A DNA stretch of 64,000 nucleotides from JACVRW01 sp963812915 (GCA_963812915.1 CAWEXB010000011.1:62001-126000), one strand, 5' to 3'. Positions 36,310 to 45,158 are shown, counted from the first letter of the stretch. Notes: generated by a model not told the origin, from the sequence alone. Program-made: numbers and translations.

Positions 36310-38346
36310 ATGGCGAAGGACACCGAGAAGCTGATTCGCCAACTCAGCCTGATCTCGTTCCTGATGGCGGAGCGGCGTCCCATCTCGGCTCTCGAGATCA
36401 AGCAGGACGTCGAGGGCTACTCGCAGATGAACGACGAGGCCTTCGCCCGTCGCTTCTACGCCGACCGCGCCGAGCTCGATTCCCTCGGTATCCACCTCAA
36501 GGTCGACAAGCCCGCCGAGGGCTACTACGAGGCCGAGAACTACTCGCTTCCGCCCGAGAACTTCTACCTGTCCGCGATCGAGTTCAGCGACGAGGAGCTG
36601 AGCGCCCTGCGCATGTCGCTCAGCCTGCTCGACGGCGAATTCGCCTACGCCGAGCCGCTCCGGCTTGCGCTCCAGCAGCTCTCGTGGGGCAAGCCGTCGC
36701 CGCTCGACGCCCCGGAACAGCGCAGCGTGGCACTCGCTGTCACGGCCGGCGCGGGCGGGCGCGAGCTGTCGCAGCGTCTGACGAAGGTCGAGACGGCCAT
36801 CTTCCGCCGCAAGACGATCGTCTTCGACTACTACACGATCGGGCGCGACGCGGAGGAGAAGCGCAAGGTCGATCCGTATCACCTGCTGTTCCGCGGTGGG
36901 CAGTTCTATCTGATCGGCTACTCGCACGAGCGCGAAGACGTGCGCGTCTTTCGCGTCTCGCGCATCCTCGGGAAGGTCGGCTACGCGTCGAAGGCCGAGC
37001 ACGACTTCAACCGCCCGGAGGAGTTCGACCCGCGCACCTACGCCACCCGCACCGACTGGCAGCTCGGCGATCCGGTGGGTCGCGCACGAATCTGGCTCTC
37101 CGACCGGATCGACTGGCTTGCGCTGCGCCACTTCGGCCACGCCGGCGAGGTCACGGACGCCGACGACGGCGTGATCTTCGAGACCGACTACGCCGATTCG
37201 CGCCAGATGGTGGCCTGGGTTCTCGGCCTCGGCGAACAGGCACGGATCGAGGGACCCGACGAGCTTGCGGCCGAGGCGCGCGAGCGGCTCGAGCTCGTCA
37301 TCGAGCGCCACGCGCAGCCGCCCGAGCTCGCGGCGCCCGTCAAACGCCGGCGCAGCGAGGCCGCCGAGGACGAGGACGACGGACAGGAGTCCCCGATCCG
37401 CCCCGAGCGCTTCGCCCGCCTCGTCACCCTCGCGGGCATCCTGATCGAGGCCGCGCGCGAGGCCCGCAAGCTCGAGGTCGCCGAGCTGTGCGAGCGACTC
37501 CAGGTCACAGAACAGGAGCTGCGCCAGGACATCGACGTCCTCAACGTCGTGAACTTCGGCGGCGGCAGCTACGTGCTGTACGCGGAGGTTCAGGGCGACC
37601 AGATCGAGGTCGACCCCGAGCCGTACGGCGACAACTTCGCGCGCCCCGCCCGCCTGCTTCCGCTCGAGGCGAAGGCACTCGTGGCCGCCATCGACCTGAT
37701 CGGCGAGCACCTGCCCGGGGGGGCGCTCGCGTCCGCACGCCAGAAGATCGTCGACGCTCTCGGCCAGGACCCCGCCGAGGAGGGGCTCCAGATCACGACC
37801 GCCAAGGGCGACGACTCCGAGATAGCGCGCGTCGTCACGGGCGCGGTCACTCGCAGGCGGCTGCTGCGGATCGACTACTACAAGGAGAACGAGGACGAGT
37901 TCATCGAGCGGACGATCGAGCCCTACAAGCTCGCGAACGGCCAGGAGGGCTGGTACGTCCACTCGTACGACCTCGAGAAGGACACCCCGCGCTCGTACCG
38001 GCTCGATCGCATTCGCGAGGCGACCGTGCTGGCCGAGAGCTTCGAGCCCAGGCCGGGCATCGAGCCCGACGTGCACGGCTGGCTCGCCACCGGCGAGGTC
38101 CCGGCGTCGACGAGTGCCCGGATCTGGGTGTCACCCGAGCGCGCCCGCTGGGAGCGCGAGGACCACCGCGTGCTCGAGGAGCTGGCCGACGGCGCGGTGA
38201 TCGTGGAGCGCTTCTATGCCTCGCACGAGTGGCTGGCGCGCGAACTGCTGAAGGCTGCCGGGGACGCGGTCGTGCTGGAGCCCGAGGACGCCCGGGCCGC
38301 CGTGCTGGAGGCGGCCGAGCAGCTGGCGGGCGCCGTCAGGCGCTGA
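36310..38346 (+). CDS. pafBC: Fused PafB-PafC DNA-damage response regulator (tandem WYL)
   Basis: The product is 678 residues from the ATG at 36310. Two copies of the helix-turn-helix plus WYL layout occur in one chain: HTH about 1-70, WYL core about 155-260 (IVFDYYTIGRDAEEKRKVD, HLLFRGGQFYLIGYS), an acidic linker about 355-375, second HTH about 380-430, second WYL about 525-620 (LLRIDYYKENEDEF, GWYVHSYDLEKDTPRSYRL). In mycobacteria PafB and PafC form a heterodimer that activates the LexA-independent DNA-damage response, with WYL sensing single-stranded DNA. Here they are one protein. No proteasome genes are adjacent. Confidence 0.9.
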   Translation: MAKDTEKLIRQLSLISFLMAERRPISALEIKQDVEGYSQMNDEAFARRFYADRAELDSLGIHLKVDKPAEGYYEAENYSLPPENFYLSAIEFSDEELSALRMSLSLLDGEFAYAEPLRLALQQLSWGKPSPLDAPEQRSVALAVTAGAGGRELSQRLTKVETAIFRRKTIVFDYYTIGRDAEEKRKVDPYHLLFRGGQFYLIGYSHEREDVRVFRVSRILGKVGYASKAEHDFNRPEEFDPRTYATRTDWQLGDPVGRARIWLSDRIDWLALRHFGHAGEVTDADDGVIFETDYADSRQMVAWVLGLGEQARIEGPDELAAEARERLELVIERHAQPPELAAPVKRRRSEAAEDEDDGQESPIRPERFARLVTLAGILIEAAREARKLEVAELCERLQVTEQELRQDIDVLNVVNFGGGSYVLYAEVQGDQIEVDPEPYGDNFARPARLLPLEAKALVAAIDLIGEHLPGGALASARQKIVDALGQDPAEEGLQITTAKGDDSEIARVVTGAVTRRRLLRIDYYKENEDEFIERTIEPYKLANGQEGWYVHSYDLEKDTPRSYRLDRIREATVLAESFEPRPGIEPDVHGWLATGEVPASTSARIWVSPERARWEREDHRVLEELADGAVIVERFYASHEWLARELLKAAGDAVVLEPEDARAAVLEAAEQLAGAVRR

Positions 38347-38398
38347 GCCGGCACGCAGTGGCGGCGCGGCGGCGCCTCCCGAGCCGTACTGTGGTCGA

Positions 38399-38421
38399 TA
38401 GGGGGCAATATTTGCCCCCTA
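38399..38421. promoter_or_regulatory. 10-bp inverted repeat between pafBC and the PPOX gene
   Basis: TAGGGGGCAA and TTGCCCCCTA are perfect inverted copies separated by TAT. It lies 53 bp after the pafBC stop and 65 bp before the next start, so it could terminate pafBC or serve as an operator for the following operon. No T-run follows. Confidence 0.5.
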
Positions 38422-38485
38422 AGCATCACGGTCCCGAGCCGGGCGGGCCGGACCTGACCCCCGAGTCCGCCCTACTCTTCCCGGA

Positions 38486-38947
38486 ATGCCCTCCCGCCGC
38501 GATCAGATCGAGATGACCGGGGACGAGGTGCGCGCGTTCGTCGCCGATCGCATGGTCATGCAATGTGCGACCGTGGGGCCGCGCGGCGTGCCGCACATGG
38601 TGCCGCTCTGGTACGTGCCGGAGGGGATCGAGCTCGTGGGCTGGACTTACGCCAAGTCGCAGAAGGCGAGGAACCTCGAGCGCGATCCGCGCGCAACGAT
38701 CGGCATCGAGGACGGCGTGCAGTACCACGAGCTGCACGGGGTCATGTTCGAATGCGCCGTGAAATTGGAGCGCGACCCGGCCAAGGTCGAGCAGAATGGC
38801 CTCATGCTGTTCAAGCGCTATGCCGGCGAGGTCGGCCCGGAGATCCGCGAGATGGTGGCGAGCCAGGCTCAGAAGCGGGTGGGCCTGCGCTTCGTTCCGT
38901 CTCGCGTGGTGAGCTGGGACCACCGCAAGTTGGGCGGCGTCTATTGA
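38486..38947 (+). CDS. PPOX-class flavin/F420-dependent oxidoreductase
   Basis: The product is 153 residues with the split beta-barrel of pyridoxamine-phosphate-oxidase-like proteins: MQCATVGPRGVPHMVPLWYV forms the first strands with the cofactor-facing residues, YAKSQKARNLERDPRATIGI is the typical helix-strand, and FVPSRVVSWDH ends the fold. Actinobacterial members use FMN, F420 or haem; which is used here cannot be read. Its stop overlaps the TTG start of rmlA (TTGA), so it heads the sugar-nucleotide operon. Confidence 0.75.
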   Translation: MPSRRDQIEMTGDEVRAFVADRMVMQCATVGPRGVPHMVPLWYVPEGIELVGWTYAKSQKARNLERDPRATIGIEDGVQYHELHGVMFECAVKLERDPAKVEQNGLMLFKRYAGEVGPEIREMVASQAQKRVGLRFVPSRVVSWDHRKLGGVY

Positions 38948-40011
38948 AGGGCCTGATCCTCTCGGGCGGCAAGGGCACGCGCCTGCGTCCGCTCACACAC
39001 ACGAGCGCGAAGCAGCTCGTGCCGGTGGCGAACAAGCCGGTCCTGTTCTACGGCCTGGAAGCGATGGGCGCCGCCGGCATCGGCGAGGTCGGGATCATCA
39101 TCGCGCCCGAGACCGGGGCGGAGATACGCGAGGCGGCCGGCGACGGCTCGCGCTTTGGCGTCTCGATCGAGTACATCGAGCAGGCCGAGCCGCTGGGCCT
39201 CGCTCACGCGGTGCTCACCGCCGAGCGGTTCCTCGACGGCTCGCCGTTCGTCATGTACCTCGGCGACAACCTGCTCCGCCACGGGATCGTGGACCTGGTC
39301 GACACCTTCCGCAGCGAGCAGCCCGACGCGCTCATCCTTCTGACGCCGGTGCCCGACCCGCATCACTACGGGGTGGCAGAGCTGAACGGCGAGGGCCGGG
39401 TGGGCCGGCTGGTCGAGAAGCCCAAGGAGCCGCGCACGAACCTCGCGCTGGTGGGCGTCTACATGTTCACGGCCGCGATCTTCGATGCGGCCCGCGCGAT
39501 CGAGCCCTCCTGGCGCGGCGAGCTCGAGATCACCGACGCGATCCAAACGCTCGTCGATAGCGGCCTGCGGGTGGATCCGCACATCGTGCACGGCTGGTGG
39601 AAGGACACGGGCCAGGTGCAGGACATGCTCGAGGCGAACCGGCTGATCCTCGACGACCTCGAGGAGCGTGTGGAGGGCGAGCTGGTGGATTCCCGCGTGG
39701 AGGGCCGGGTGGTCATCGAAGCCGGGGCCCGCCTCGAGCGGACGACCGTGCGCGGGCCCGCGATCGTCGGGCGCGGCTCGAAGATCACGAACGCCTACAT
39801 CGGCCCGTACACGGCGATCGGTGAGGAGGTCGTGATCGAGAAGGCCGAGCTCGAGCACTCGATCGTTCTCTCCGGCTCCTCGATCCGCGACCTCGAGTAC
39901 CGAATCGAGGCGAGCCTGATCGGCAAGGACGTGCGCATCGGCCGCGGCCCGCCGCTGCCCAAGGCCTACCGCTTCGTGGTGGGCGACCACGCCGACGTCC
40001 AGATTCTCTGA
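38944..40011 (+). CDS. rmlA: Glucose-1-phosphate thymidylyltransferase, long form
   Basis: The product is 355 residues from a TTG at 38944 (KGLILSGGKGTRLRPLT). The N-terminal nucleotidyltransferase domain has the GGKGTRLRP signature, the SAKQLVPVANKPV lysine region, YLGDNLL metal site and the GWWKDTGQVQDM region. Residues about 245-355 form a left-handed beta-helix (VVIEAGARLERTTVRGPAIV), which marks the long RmlA type. It makes dTDP-glucose. It overlaps both neighbours and is part of a translationally coupled operon. Confidence 0.9.
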   Translation: MKGLILSGGKGTRLRPLTHTSAKQLVPVANKPVLFYGLEAMGAAGIGEVGIIIAPETGAEIREAAGDGSRFGVSIEYIEQAEPLGLAHAVLTAERFLDGSPFVMYLGDNLLRHGIVDLVDTFRSEQPDALILLTPVPDPHHYGVAELNGEGRVGRLVEKPKEPRTNLALVGVYMFTAAIFDAARAIEPSWRGELEITDAIQTLVDSGLRVDPHIVHGWWKDTGQVQDMLEANRLILDDLEERVEGELVDSRVEGRVVIEAGARLERTTVRGPAIVGRGSKITNAYIGPYTAIGEEVVIEKAELEHSIVLSGSSIRDLEYRIEASLIGKDVRIGRGPPLPKAYRFVVGDHADVQIL

Positions 40012-40809
40012 TGATCGTCGTGACCGGCGCCGCCGGCATGCTGGGGCAGGACGTTGTGAGCGCCGCGGACGACGGAGTCGTCGCCCTCTCTCGCGCGGAT
40101 CTCGACGTGACCGACGCCGGCGCGGCGCGCGAGGCCCTCGACGGCGCCGACGTCGTGATCAACTGCGCCGCTTGGACCGACGTCGACGGCGCCGAGGAGC
40201 ACGCGCAGGAGGCGCTCGCGGTCAACCGCGAGGGCGCCCGCAACGTGGCCGCGGCGGCGCGGCGGGTGGTCTACGTGTCGACGGACTACGTCTTCGACGG
40301 CACGAAACGGGCGCCCTACGTCGAGTCGGACCCGACCGGCGCCGCTCCAGAGCTACGGCCGCTCGAAGCTCGCCGGCGAGCTGGCGACCGCCGAGGCGAA
40401 TCCGCGCCACTTCATCGTCCGCTCCTCGTGGCTGTTCGGCGCCGGCGGCGGAAACTTCGTCGAGACGATGCTGCGCCTGGGTCGCGAGCGGGACGAGCTT
40501 CGCGTGGTCGACGACCAGGTGGGCTGCCCCACCTTCACGGGCCATCTGGCCGAGGCGATCGTGGCGCTGGCCCGGACCGAGGACTACGGGATCCACCACC
40601 TCGCCGGAGCGGGCGCCTGTTCCTGGTATCAGTTCGCCCGCGAGATCTTCGATCGCTCAGGCGTTGAGTGCCAGGTGGAGCCCTGCACCACTGACGAATA
40701 TCCCCTGCCCGCCCGCCGGCCGGCGTGGTCCGTGCTCGGCAGCGAGCGCGGCCGCTCGCTGCCTCCCTGGCAGGAGGGCCTGGACGCTTATCTGGGTGTG
40801 CGCGCGTGA
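40011..40809 (+). pseudogene. rmlD: dTDP-4-dehydrorhamnose reductase with a single frameshift
   Basis: The ATG at 40011 overlaps the rmlA stop. The protein starts MIVVTGAAGMLGQDVV, the RmlD Rossmann signature, with VINCAAWTDVDGAEEH and YVSTDYVFDG. Near 40345 one extra base shifts the frame: restored, it continues LQSYGRSKLAGELATAE (catalytic Tyr and Lys), VDDQVGCPTFTGHLA and stops at 40809. The restored length is about 265 residues. As the gene lies in an otherwise intact operon with conserved sequence on both sides, a sequencing indel is a good alternative to true inactivation. It would reduce dTDP-4-keto-L-rhamnose to dTDP-L-rhamnose. Confidence 0.85.
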
Positions 40810-41792
40810 GGCTCCTCGTTACCGGAGCAGCGGGGTTCATCGGCTCGACCTATGTGCACCTCCTGCGTGAGGAGCACGACGTGACGGTCCTCGACAAGCT
40901 CACCTACGCGGGGCGGCGCGAGAACCTCCCCGGGGACGTCGAGCTCGTGGTCGGCTCGATCGAGGACCGCGACCTGGTGCTGGAGCTCACCGACGGCGTC
41001 GACGCGGTCGTGAACTTCGCGGCCGAGTCCCACGTCGACCGCTCCATCGCCGATCAGGAGGCGTTCGCGCGGACCCACGTGATCGGCACCGGCGTGCTGC
41101 TCGACGCGGTGAGGGAACGGGCGATCCCTCGGTTTCTCCAGGTCTCGACGGACGAGGTGTACGGCTCGATCGCCGAGGGCTCGTTCACCGAGCTCTCGCC
41201 GCTGGATCCCTCGTCGCCCTACTCGGCGACCAAGGCCGGCGGCGACCTGCTGGTCTCGGCGCACGCCCACACCTACGGCGTGGAGGCGCTGATCTGCCGG
41301 GGCTCGAACAACTACGGGCCGCGCCAGTATCCCGAGAAGCTGATCCCGCTCTGCGTGCTGAACGCGCTCCACGGCGACCCCCTTCCCGTCTACGGCGACG
41401 GCCGCCAGGTGCGCAACTGGCTCTACGTGGACGACTTCTGCCGCGCCATCCACGCCGTTCTCCTCCGCGGCCGTCCCGGCGAGGCCTACAACGTGGGCGG
41501 CCCGGACGAGTGCGAGAACTTGGACGTAGTCAAGCGCATCCTGGAGCTCACCGGCAGGGACGAGTCGCTGATCGAGCACGTGCGCGACCGCCCGGGTCAT
41601 GACCGCCGCTATTCGCTCTCGAGCGACAAGCTGCGCTCGGAGCTGGTCTGGGAGCCGCAGGTCCGCTTCGCCGAGGGCCTCGAGCGGACCGTGGACTGGT
41701 ACCGCGACAACGAGTGGTGGTGGGCGCCGATCCGCTCCGGCGAGTACCGCGAGTACTACGAGAGGCATTACGGGCGCCCGCTAGCCTCGTAG
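40806..41792 (+). CDS. rmlB: dTDP-glucose 4,6-dehydratase
   Basis: The product is 328 residues from a GTG at 40806 overlapping the rmlD stop (GTGA). The NAD motif is TGAAGFIGSTYV, followed by NFAAESHVDRSI, the VSTDEVYG segment, the catalytic YSATKAGGD pair and SNNYGPRQYPEKLIPL. These are the characteristic RmlB motifs. It forms dTDP-4-keto-6-deoxyglucose. The operon has rmlA, rmlD and rmlB, but rmlC (the epimerase) is not in the window, so rhamnose synthesis needs a gene elsewhere or the sugar made is different. Confidence 0.9.
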   Translation: MRLLVTGAAGFIGSTYVHLLREEHDVTVLDKLTYAGRRENLPGDVELVVGSIEDRDLVLELTDGVDAVVNFAAESHVDRSIADQEAFARTHVIGTGVLLDAVRERAIPRFLQVSTDEVYGSIAEGSFTELSPLDPSSPYSATKAGGDLLVSAHAHTYGVEALICRGSNNYGPRQYPEKLIPLCVLNALHGDPLPVYGDGRQVRNWLYVDDFCRAIHAVLLRGRPGEAYNVGGPDECENLDVVKRILELTGRDESLIEHVRDRPGHDRRYSLSSDKLRSELVWEPQVRFAEGLERTVDWYRDNEWWWAPIRSGEYREYYERHYGRPLAS

Positions 41793-41794
41793 AG

Positions 41795-42523
41795 GTGTTC
41801 CGCGACGATCCGCCGGCCCTCGAGCTGCGCGGCCTGACCAAGCGCTACGACGACGGAACGCTCGCCCTCGAGGACTTCGACCTCGAGATCCCGGCGGGCG
41901 CGTTCTTCGGATTGCTCGGCCCGAACGGGGCCGGCAAGACCACGTTGATCAGCGCAGTCTGCAACCTCCTGCGCGTCTCCGACGGCACGATCCGTGTGTT
42001 CGGCGAGCCGCACGCGAGCATGAAGGCCCGCTCCTGGATCGGCCTCGCGGAGCAGGACATCAACCTCGACCGCTTCCTGACGGTGCGCGAGACGCTCGTC
42101 TACCACGGCGGCTACTTCGGGATGACCGACCTCGAGGAGCGCGCCGACGAGATGATCGAGATCTTTGGCCTGGAGGCGAAGCGCGACACGCGCGCGCCGC
42201 GGCTCTCGGGCGGTCAGCGCCGCCGTCTGCTCTTGGCCCGCGCCCTGATGCACCGGCCGCGGCTCGTGATCCTGGACGAGCCGACTGCGGGCGTGGACTT
42301 CGAGCTGCGAACCGAGCTGTGGGAGTACACCCGCAGGCTCCACGCCGAGGGGACCACGATCCTGCTCACGACGCACTACCTCGAGGAGGCCGAGGAGCTG
42401 TGCGAGGAGATCGCCCTGATTCGCGACGGCCGCCTCATCGCCCGCGACACGGCCGCCGGCCTGCGCCGGCACTTCGGCGTGGACCGCCTCACGGACGTCT
42501 ACCTCAAGGCGATGGCGTCGTGA
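41795..42523 (+). CDS. ABC-2 type exporter, ATP-binding protein
   Basis: The product is 242 residues from a GTG three bases after the rmlB stop. Walker A is GPNGAGKTTLIS, the signature is LSGGQRRRLLLARAL, Walker B is RLVILDEPTAGVD, and the switch histidine is in TTHYLEEAEELCEEI. This is the single-domain ATPase type that pairs with ABC-2 permeases (DrrA, NodI and polysaccharide exporters). Tight coupling to rmlA/D/B suggests it exports a glycan or glycosylated compound. Confidence 0.9.
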   Translation: MFRDDPPALELRGLTKRYDDGTLALEDFDLEIPAGAFFGLLGPNGAGKTTLISAVCNLLRVSDGTIRVFGEPHASMKARSWIGLAEQDINLDRFLTVRETLVYHGGYFGMTDLEERADEMIEIFGLEAKRDTRAPRLSGGQRRRLLLARALMHRPRLVILDEPTAGVDFELRTELWEYTRRLHAEGTTILLTTHYLEEAEELCEEIALIRDGRLIARDTAAGLRRHFGVDRLTDVYLKAMAS

Positions 42524-43275
42524 CCGGCCTCCTCTGGCTCAGCCGCCGGGAGACCTTGCGGGTCTCCAAGCTCTGGACGCAGACGGTCCTGGCACCCGTG
42601 ATCTCGTCCATCCTCTTCATCGTGGTCTTCGGCCTATCTCTGGGCGGCCGCATCCGGCAGGTGAGCGAAGTGGACTACGAGGTGTTCATCGTGCCCGGCC
42701 TGATCGCGATGGCGATGGTCCAGGCCGCCTACGCGAACAATGCCTCGTCGATCTTCCAGGCCCGCTTCGACCGCTACATCCACGACGTCCTCTCCGCTCC
42801 GATGCATCCGTGGCAGGTCACGCTGGGCTACACCGTCGGAGGCATCTTCCGAGCGCTCGCGATCGGTGTCTCGCTGGTCGTGCTCTCGCTCGTGCTCGTG
42901 GACGTCCCGATCGAGCGCCCATTCGCGCTGCTCGCCGCCGTGGGTCTCGGGTTGGTCCTGTTCAGCGCCCTCGGAGTGGTGGTGGGCATCTACGCCGAGA
43001 TGTGGGACCACACCACCTTCATCGCCAACATCGTGATTCTTCCGCTGGCGTTCGTCGGCGGCGTCTTCTACTCGATCGAGGTGCTGCCGGCCCCCTGGGA
43101 AGAGCTGTCCCACTTCAACCCGATCTTCTATCTCGTGCAGGGGGTGCGGTTCGGGTTCCTGGGCGAGAGCGACGTCTCGATCTGGCTCTCGCTGGGCGTG
43201 ACGGCGGCGCTCGCGCTGCCGGTGTACGGCTGGTCGCAATGGCTGTTCACGACCGGCAGGCGCTTGAAGGCCTAG
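42520..43275 (+). CDS. ABC-2 type exporter, permease
   Basis: The product is 251 residues from a GTG at 42520 that overlaps the ATPase stop. It has six predicted membrane helices, with the ABC-2 pattern of a first helix LAPVISSILFIVVFGLSLGG, an extracellular stretch, YIHDVLSAPMHPWQVTLGY, and the late motif LPLAFVGGVFYSIEVLP near the fifth helix. HFNPIFYLVQGVRFGFLG is typical of NodJ/DrrB-like permeases. It should form a 2+2 transporter with the upstream ATPase. Confidence 0.9.
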   Translation: MTGLLWLSRRETLRVSKLWTQTVLAPVISSILFIVVFGLSLGGRIRQVSEVDYEVFIVPGLIAMAMVQAAYANNASSIFQARFDRYIHDVLSAPMHPWQVTLGYTVGGIFRALAIGVSLVVLSLVLVDVPIERPFALLAAVGLGLVLFSALGVVVGIYAEMWDHTTFIANIVILPLAFVGGVFYSIEVLPAPWEELSHFNPIFYLVQGVRFGFLGESDVSIWLSLGVTAALALPVYGWSQWLFTTGRRLKA

Positions 43276-43928
43276 AGGCGCGGATCACGCGCTGTCGCAA
43301 GTGTCCGCGCCTCGTCGAATGGCGGGAGCGGGTTGCGCGCGAGAAGCGCGCCGCTTTCGCGGACGAGGATTACTGGGGCCGTCCGGTGCCGGGCTTCGGC
43401 GACCCCGCGGCGCGCGTGTACGTGCTCGGCCTGGCGCCGGCGGCGCACGGCGGCAACCGCACCGGGCGCGTCTTCACCGGCGACCGCTCGGGTGACTGGC
43501 TGTTCGCCTCGATGCACCGCACGGGGTTCGCGAGCCAGCCGACCTCGCGTCACTCCGACGACGGCCTGCGCCTAGAGGGTGCGTTCGTCGCCGCGGCGGT
43601 CCGCTGCGCCCCGCCGGCGAATCGGCCGCTTCCCGGGGAGCGCGACAACTGCCTCCCTTACGCCGCCAGCGAGCTCGAGCTGATCGGTCCGCGGGTGATC
43701 GTGTGCCTAGGCGCATATGCCTGGGACGCGGCGTGCCGGCTGCTGGGCGTGCGCCCCAAGCCGCGGTTTGGTCACGGGGTGGAGCACTCCGTGGACGGGG
43801 GGCCGGTGATGCTCGGCACTTATCACCCGAGCCAGCAGAACACCTTCACCGGGAAGCTGACAATGCAGATGATGGACGCCGTATTCGCCCGGGCCCGCAA
43901 CCTGGCCGGCGGCCGAGGTTTACATTGA
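43239..43928 (+). CDS. Family 5 uracil-DNA glycosylase (UdgB-like)
   Basis: The product is 229 residues from the ATG at 43239, which lies 37 bases inside the permease gene. The 4Fe-4S cysteines are in CRKCPRLVEW, AVRCAPPANRP and ERDNCLPY. Motif 1 reads GLAPAAHGGNRTGR and motif 2 reads YHPSQQNTFTGKL. The first motif lacks the Asp/Asn general base of families 1 and 4, which is typical of family 5 enzymes. It removes uracil, hypoxanthine or related lesions from DNA. The overlap with the exporter operon suggests co-expression, although no functional link is obvious. Confidence 0.85.
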   Translation: MAVHDRQALEGLEARITRCRKCPRLVEWRERVAREKRAAFADEDYWGRPVPGFGDPAARVYVLGLAPAAHGGNRTGRVFTGDRSGDWLFASMHRTGFASQPTSRHSDDGLRLEGAFVAAAVRCAPPANRPLPGERDNCLPYAASELELIGPRVIVCLGAYAWDAACRLLGVRPKPRFGHGVEHSVDGGPVMLGTYHPSQQNTFTGKLTMQMMDAVFARARNLAGGRGLH

Positions 43929-43949
43929 TGCGGTTTTTGGTGATAACTT

Positions 43950-44098
43950 GCTCGCTGGGTAAGCCATAGCCGAGTCCCGGGCCGCCCGGCGGTCGGGGAG
44001 CGGGGGAACCGTTCTTGGGGGCGAATCGCGGATGCCTGTCCGTGTAGCGCTGCTCTTCTGGCGCGAGCCCGACAGCTAACCCCGTAGGCGCTGAAGAA
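43950..44098 (+). promoter_or_regulatory. c-di-AMP (ydaO-yuaA type) riboswitch
   Basis: The leader contains the actinobacterial hallmarks of the ydaO-yuaA motif in order: GCCGAGTCC-like entry (near 43968), CGGGGGAACC, TTCTTGGGGGCGAATC, then GAGCCCGACAGCTAACC and CCGTAGGCG before AAGAAGAGAG. It lies 22 bases before a cell-wall hydrolase-like gene. In actinobacteria this class usually sits before such genes and turns them off when c-di-AMP is high. Confidence 0.85.
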
Positions 44099-44120
44099 GA
44101 GAGAGGGAGCACCTACGGAC

Positions 44121-44864
44121 ATGCAACGCATGTTGCCGGTATTAGCTGTTGCCGCCGTCGGCTTGACTGTGATCACCGACGCGTTCGCCGCGAGCTACGG
44201 ATCCCGCACGCTGCGGCTCGGCACGAGCGGCTCCGACGTCCGCGCGCTCCAGCGCTACCTGGACAAGGCCGGATATGAGACGAGCGCCGACGGCGCGTTC
44301 GGCCCGGCGACGCGCCGCAGCGTGAAGAGCTTCGAGGCCGCCGAGGCGCGGCGCGCGAACGGCGCCGCGTCGCGGTACGAGCAGCGCCTGGTTCGCACCC
44401 GCGCCGCGACGCTGGCGGCTCAGCAGCCGATCGTGGCCCCGGTCACCGCGCCTACCGAGCAGGCGACCCTGGACGCGAGCGGCTTGGCGGTCGCGCCCGC
44501 CTCGGCGCCCGCGGAGGTCCAGGCCATCATCGCGGCGGGCAACGCGATCGCCACCAAGCCGTACAAATACGGCGGCGGGCACGGTCGCTGGATCGACTCC
44601 GGGTACGACTGCTCGGGCTCGATGTCCTACGCGCTGCACGGCGCCGGCCTGCTCGACACGGCGCTCGACTCCACGGGCTTCATGAGCTGGGGCGACCCCG
44701 GGCCGGGCACGTGGGTCACGACCTACTCCAACCCGAGCCATGGCTACATGGTCGTAGCGGGGCTGCGTTTCGACACGAGCGCCCGCAGGATCGGCGGGAG
44801 CCGCTGGACCGATGAGATGCGCTCTTCGAGCGGCTACACGGTCCGGCATCCCACGGGGCTCTGA
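44121..44864 (+). CDS. Exported peptidoglycan-binding protein with NlpC/P60-like domain
   Basis: The product is 247 residues with a signal peptide (MQRMLPVLAVAAVGLTVITD, cleaved near AFA). Residues about 28-75 are a PG_binding_1 domain (LRLGTSGSDVRALQRYLDK, DGAFGPATRRSVKSFE). After a Pro/Ala linker, residues about 135-247 form a papain-like NlpC/P60-type domain with catalytic Cys in GYDCSGSMSYALHG and His in NPSHGYMVVAG. It probably cuts peptidoglycan peptides. Its leader is a c-di-AMP riboswitch, so it belongs to the wall-remodelling genes controlled by that messenger. Confidence 0.85.
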   Translation: MQRMLPVLAVAAVGLTVITDAFAASYGSRTLRLGTSGSDVRALQRYLDKAGYETSADGAFGPATRRSVKSFEAAEARRANGAASRYEQRLVRTRAATLAAQQPIVAPVTAPTEQATLDASGLAVAPASAPAEVQAIIAAGNAIATKPYKYGGGHGRWIDSGYDCSGSMSYALHGAGLLDTALDSTGFMSWGDPGPGTWVTTYSNPSHGYMVVAGLRFDTSARRIGGSRWTDEMRSSSGYTVRHPTGL

Positions 44865-44869
44865 CCGGC

Positions 44870-45082
44870 GTGTCCCTCATCGGGCTGCTCCTGCTCCAGG
44901 GGGCGGCGCTGGCGGGTCTCGTAGTGGGCCGCCGCGCAGCCGTGGTGCCGCTGCTGGCGGCGGTCCCGGTGACCACCCAGGTCGCGGGCGTCGAGGCCGG
45001 CGCGCTGGCGCTGGTGGCCGTGGCGGGCTTCGCCCTCGGCGTCCACCTTCACCGGCTGGTCGCCGAGCAGTTCGCGCGCTAG
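44870..45082 (+). CDS. Small two-helix membrane protein (70 aa)
   Basis: A GTG at 44870 lies five bases after the preceding stop, so it is probably co-transcribed under the riboswitch. The product has two hydrophobic segments (SLIGLLLLQGAALAGLVVG and a second running to VAGFALGVHL) joined by VTTQVAGVEAG. No family is recognised. It ends before a long hairpin. Confidence 0.55.
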   Translation: MSLIGLLLLQGAALAGLVVGRRAAVVPLLAAVPVTTQVAGVEAGALALVAVAGFALGVHLHRLVAEQFAR

Positions 45083-45158
45083 CGCCAGCCGCCCGCCTTC
45101 GCCGGCCGCTCGGGGCTGGGTGGGAGTGCGGACCCGGGCCCTTGATCGCCCTTCGAGA

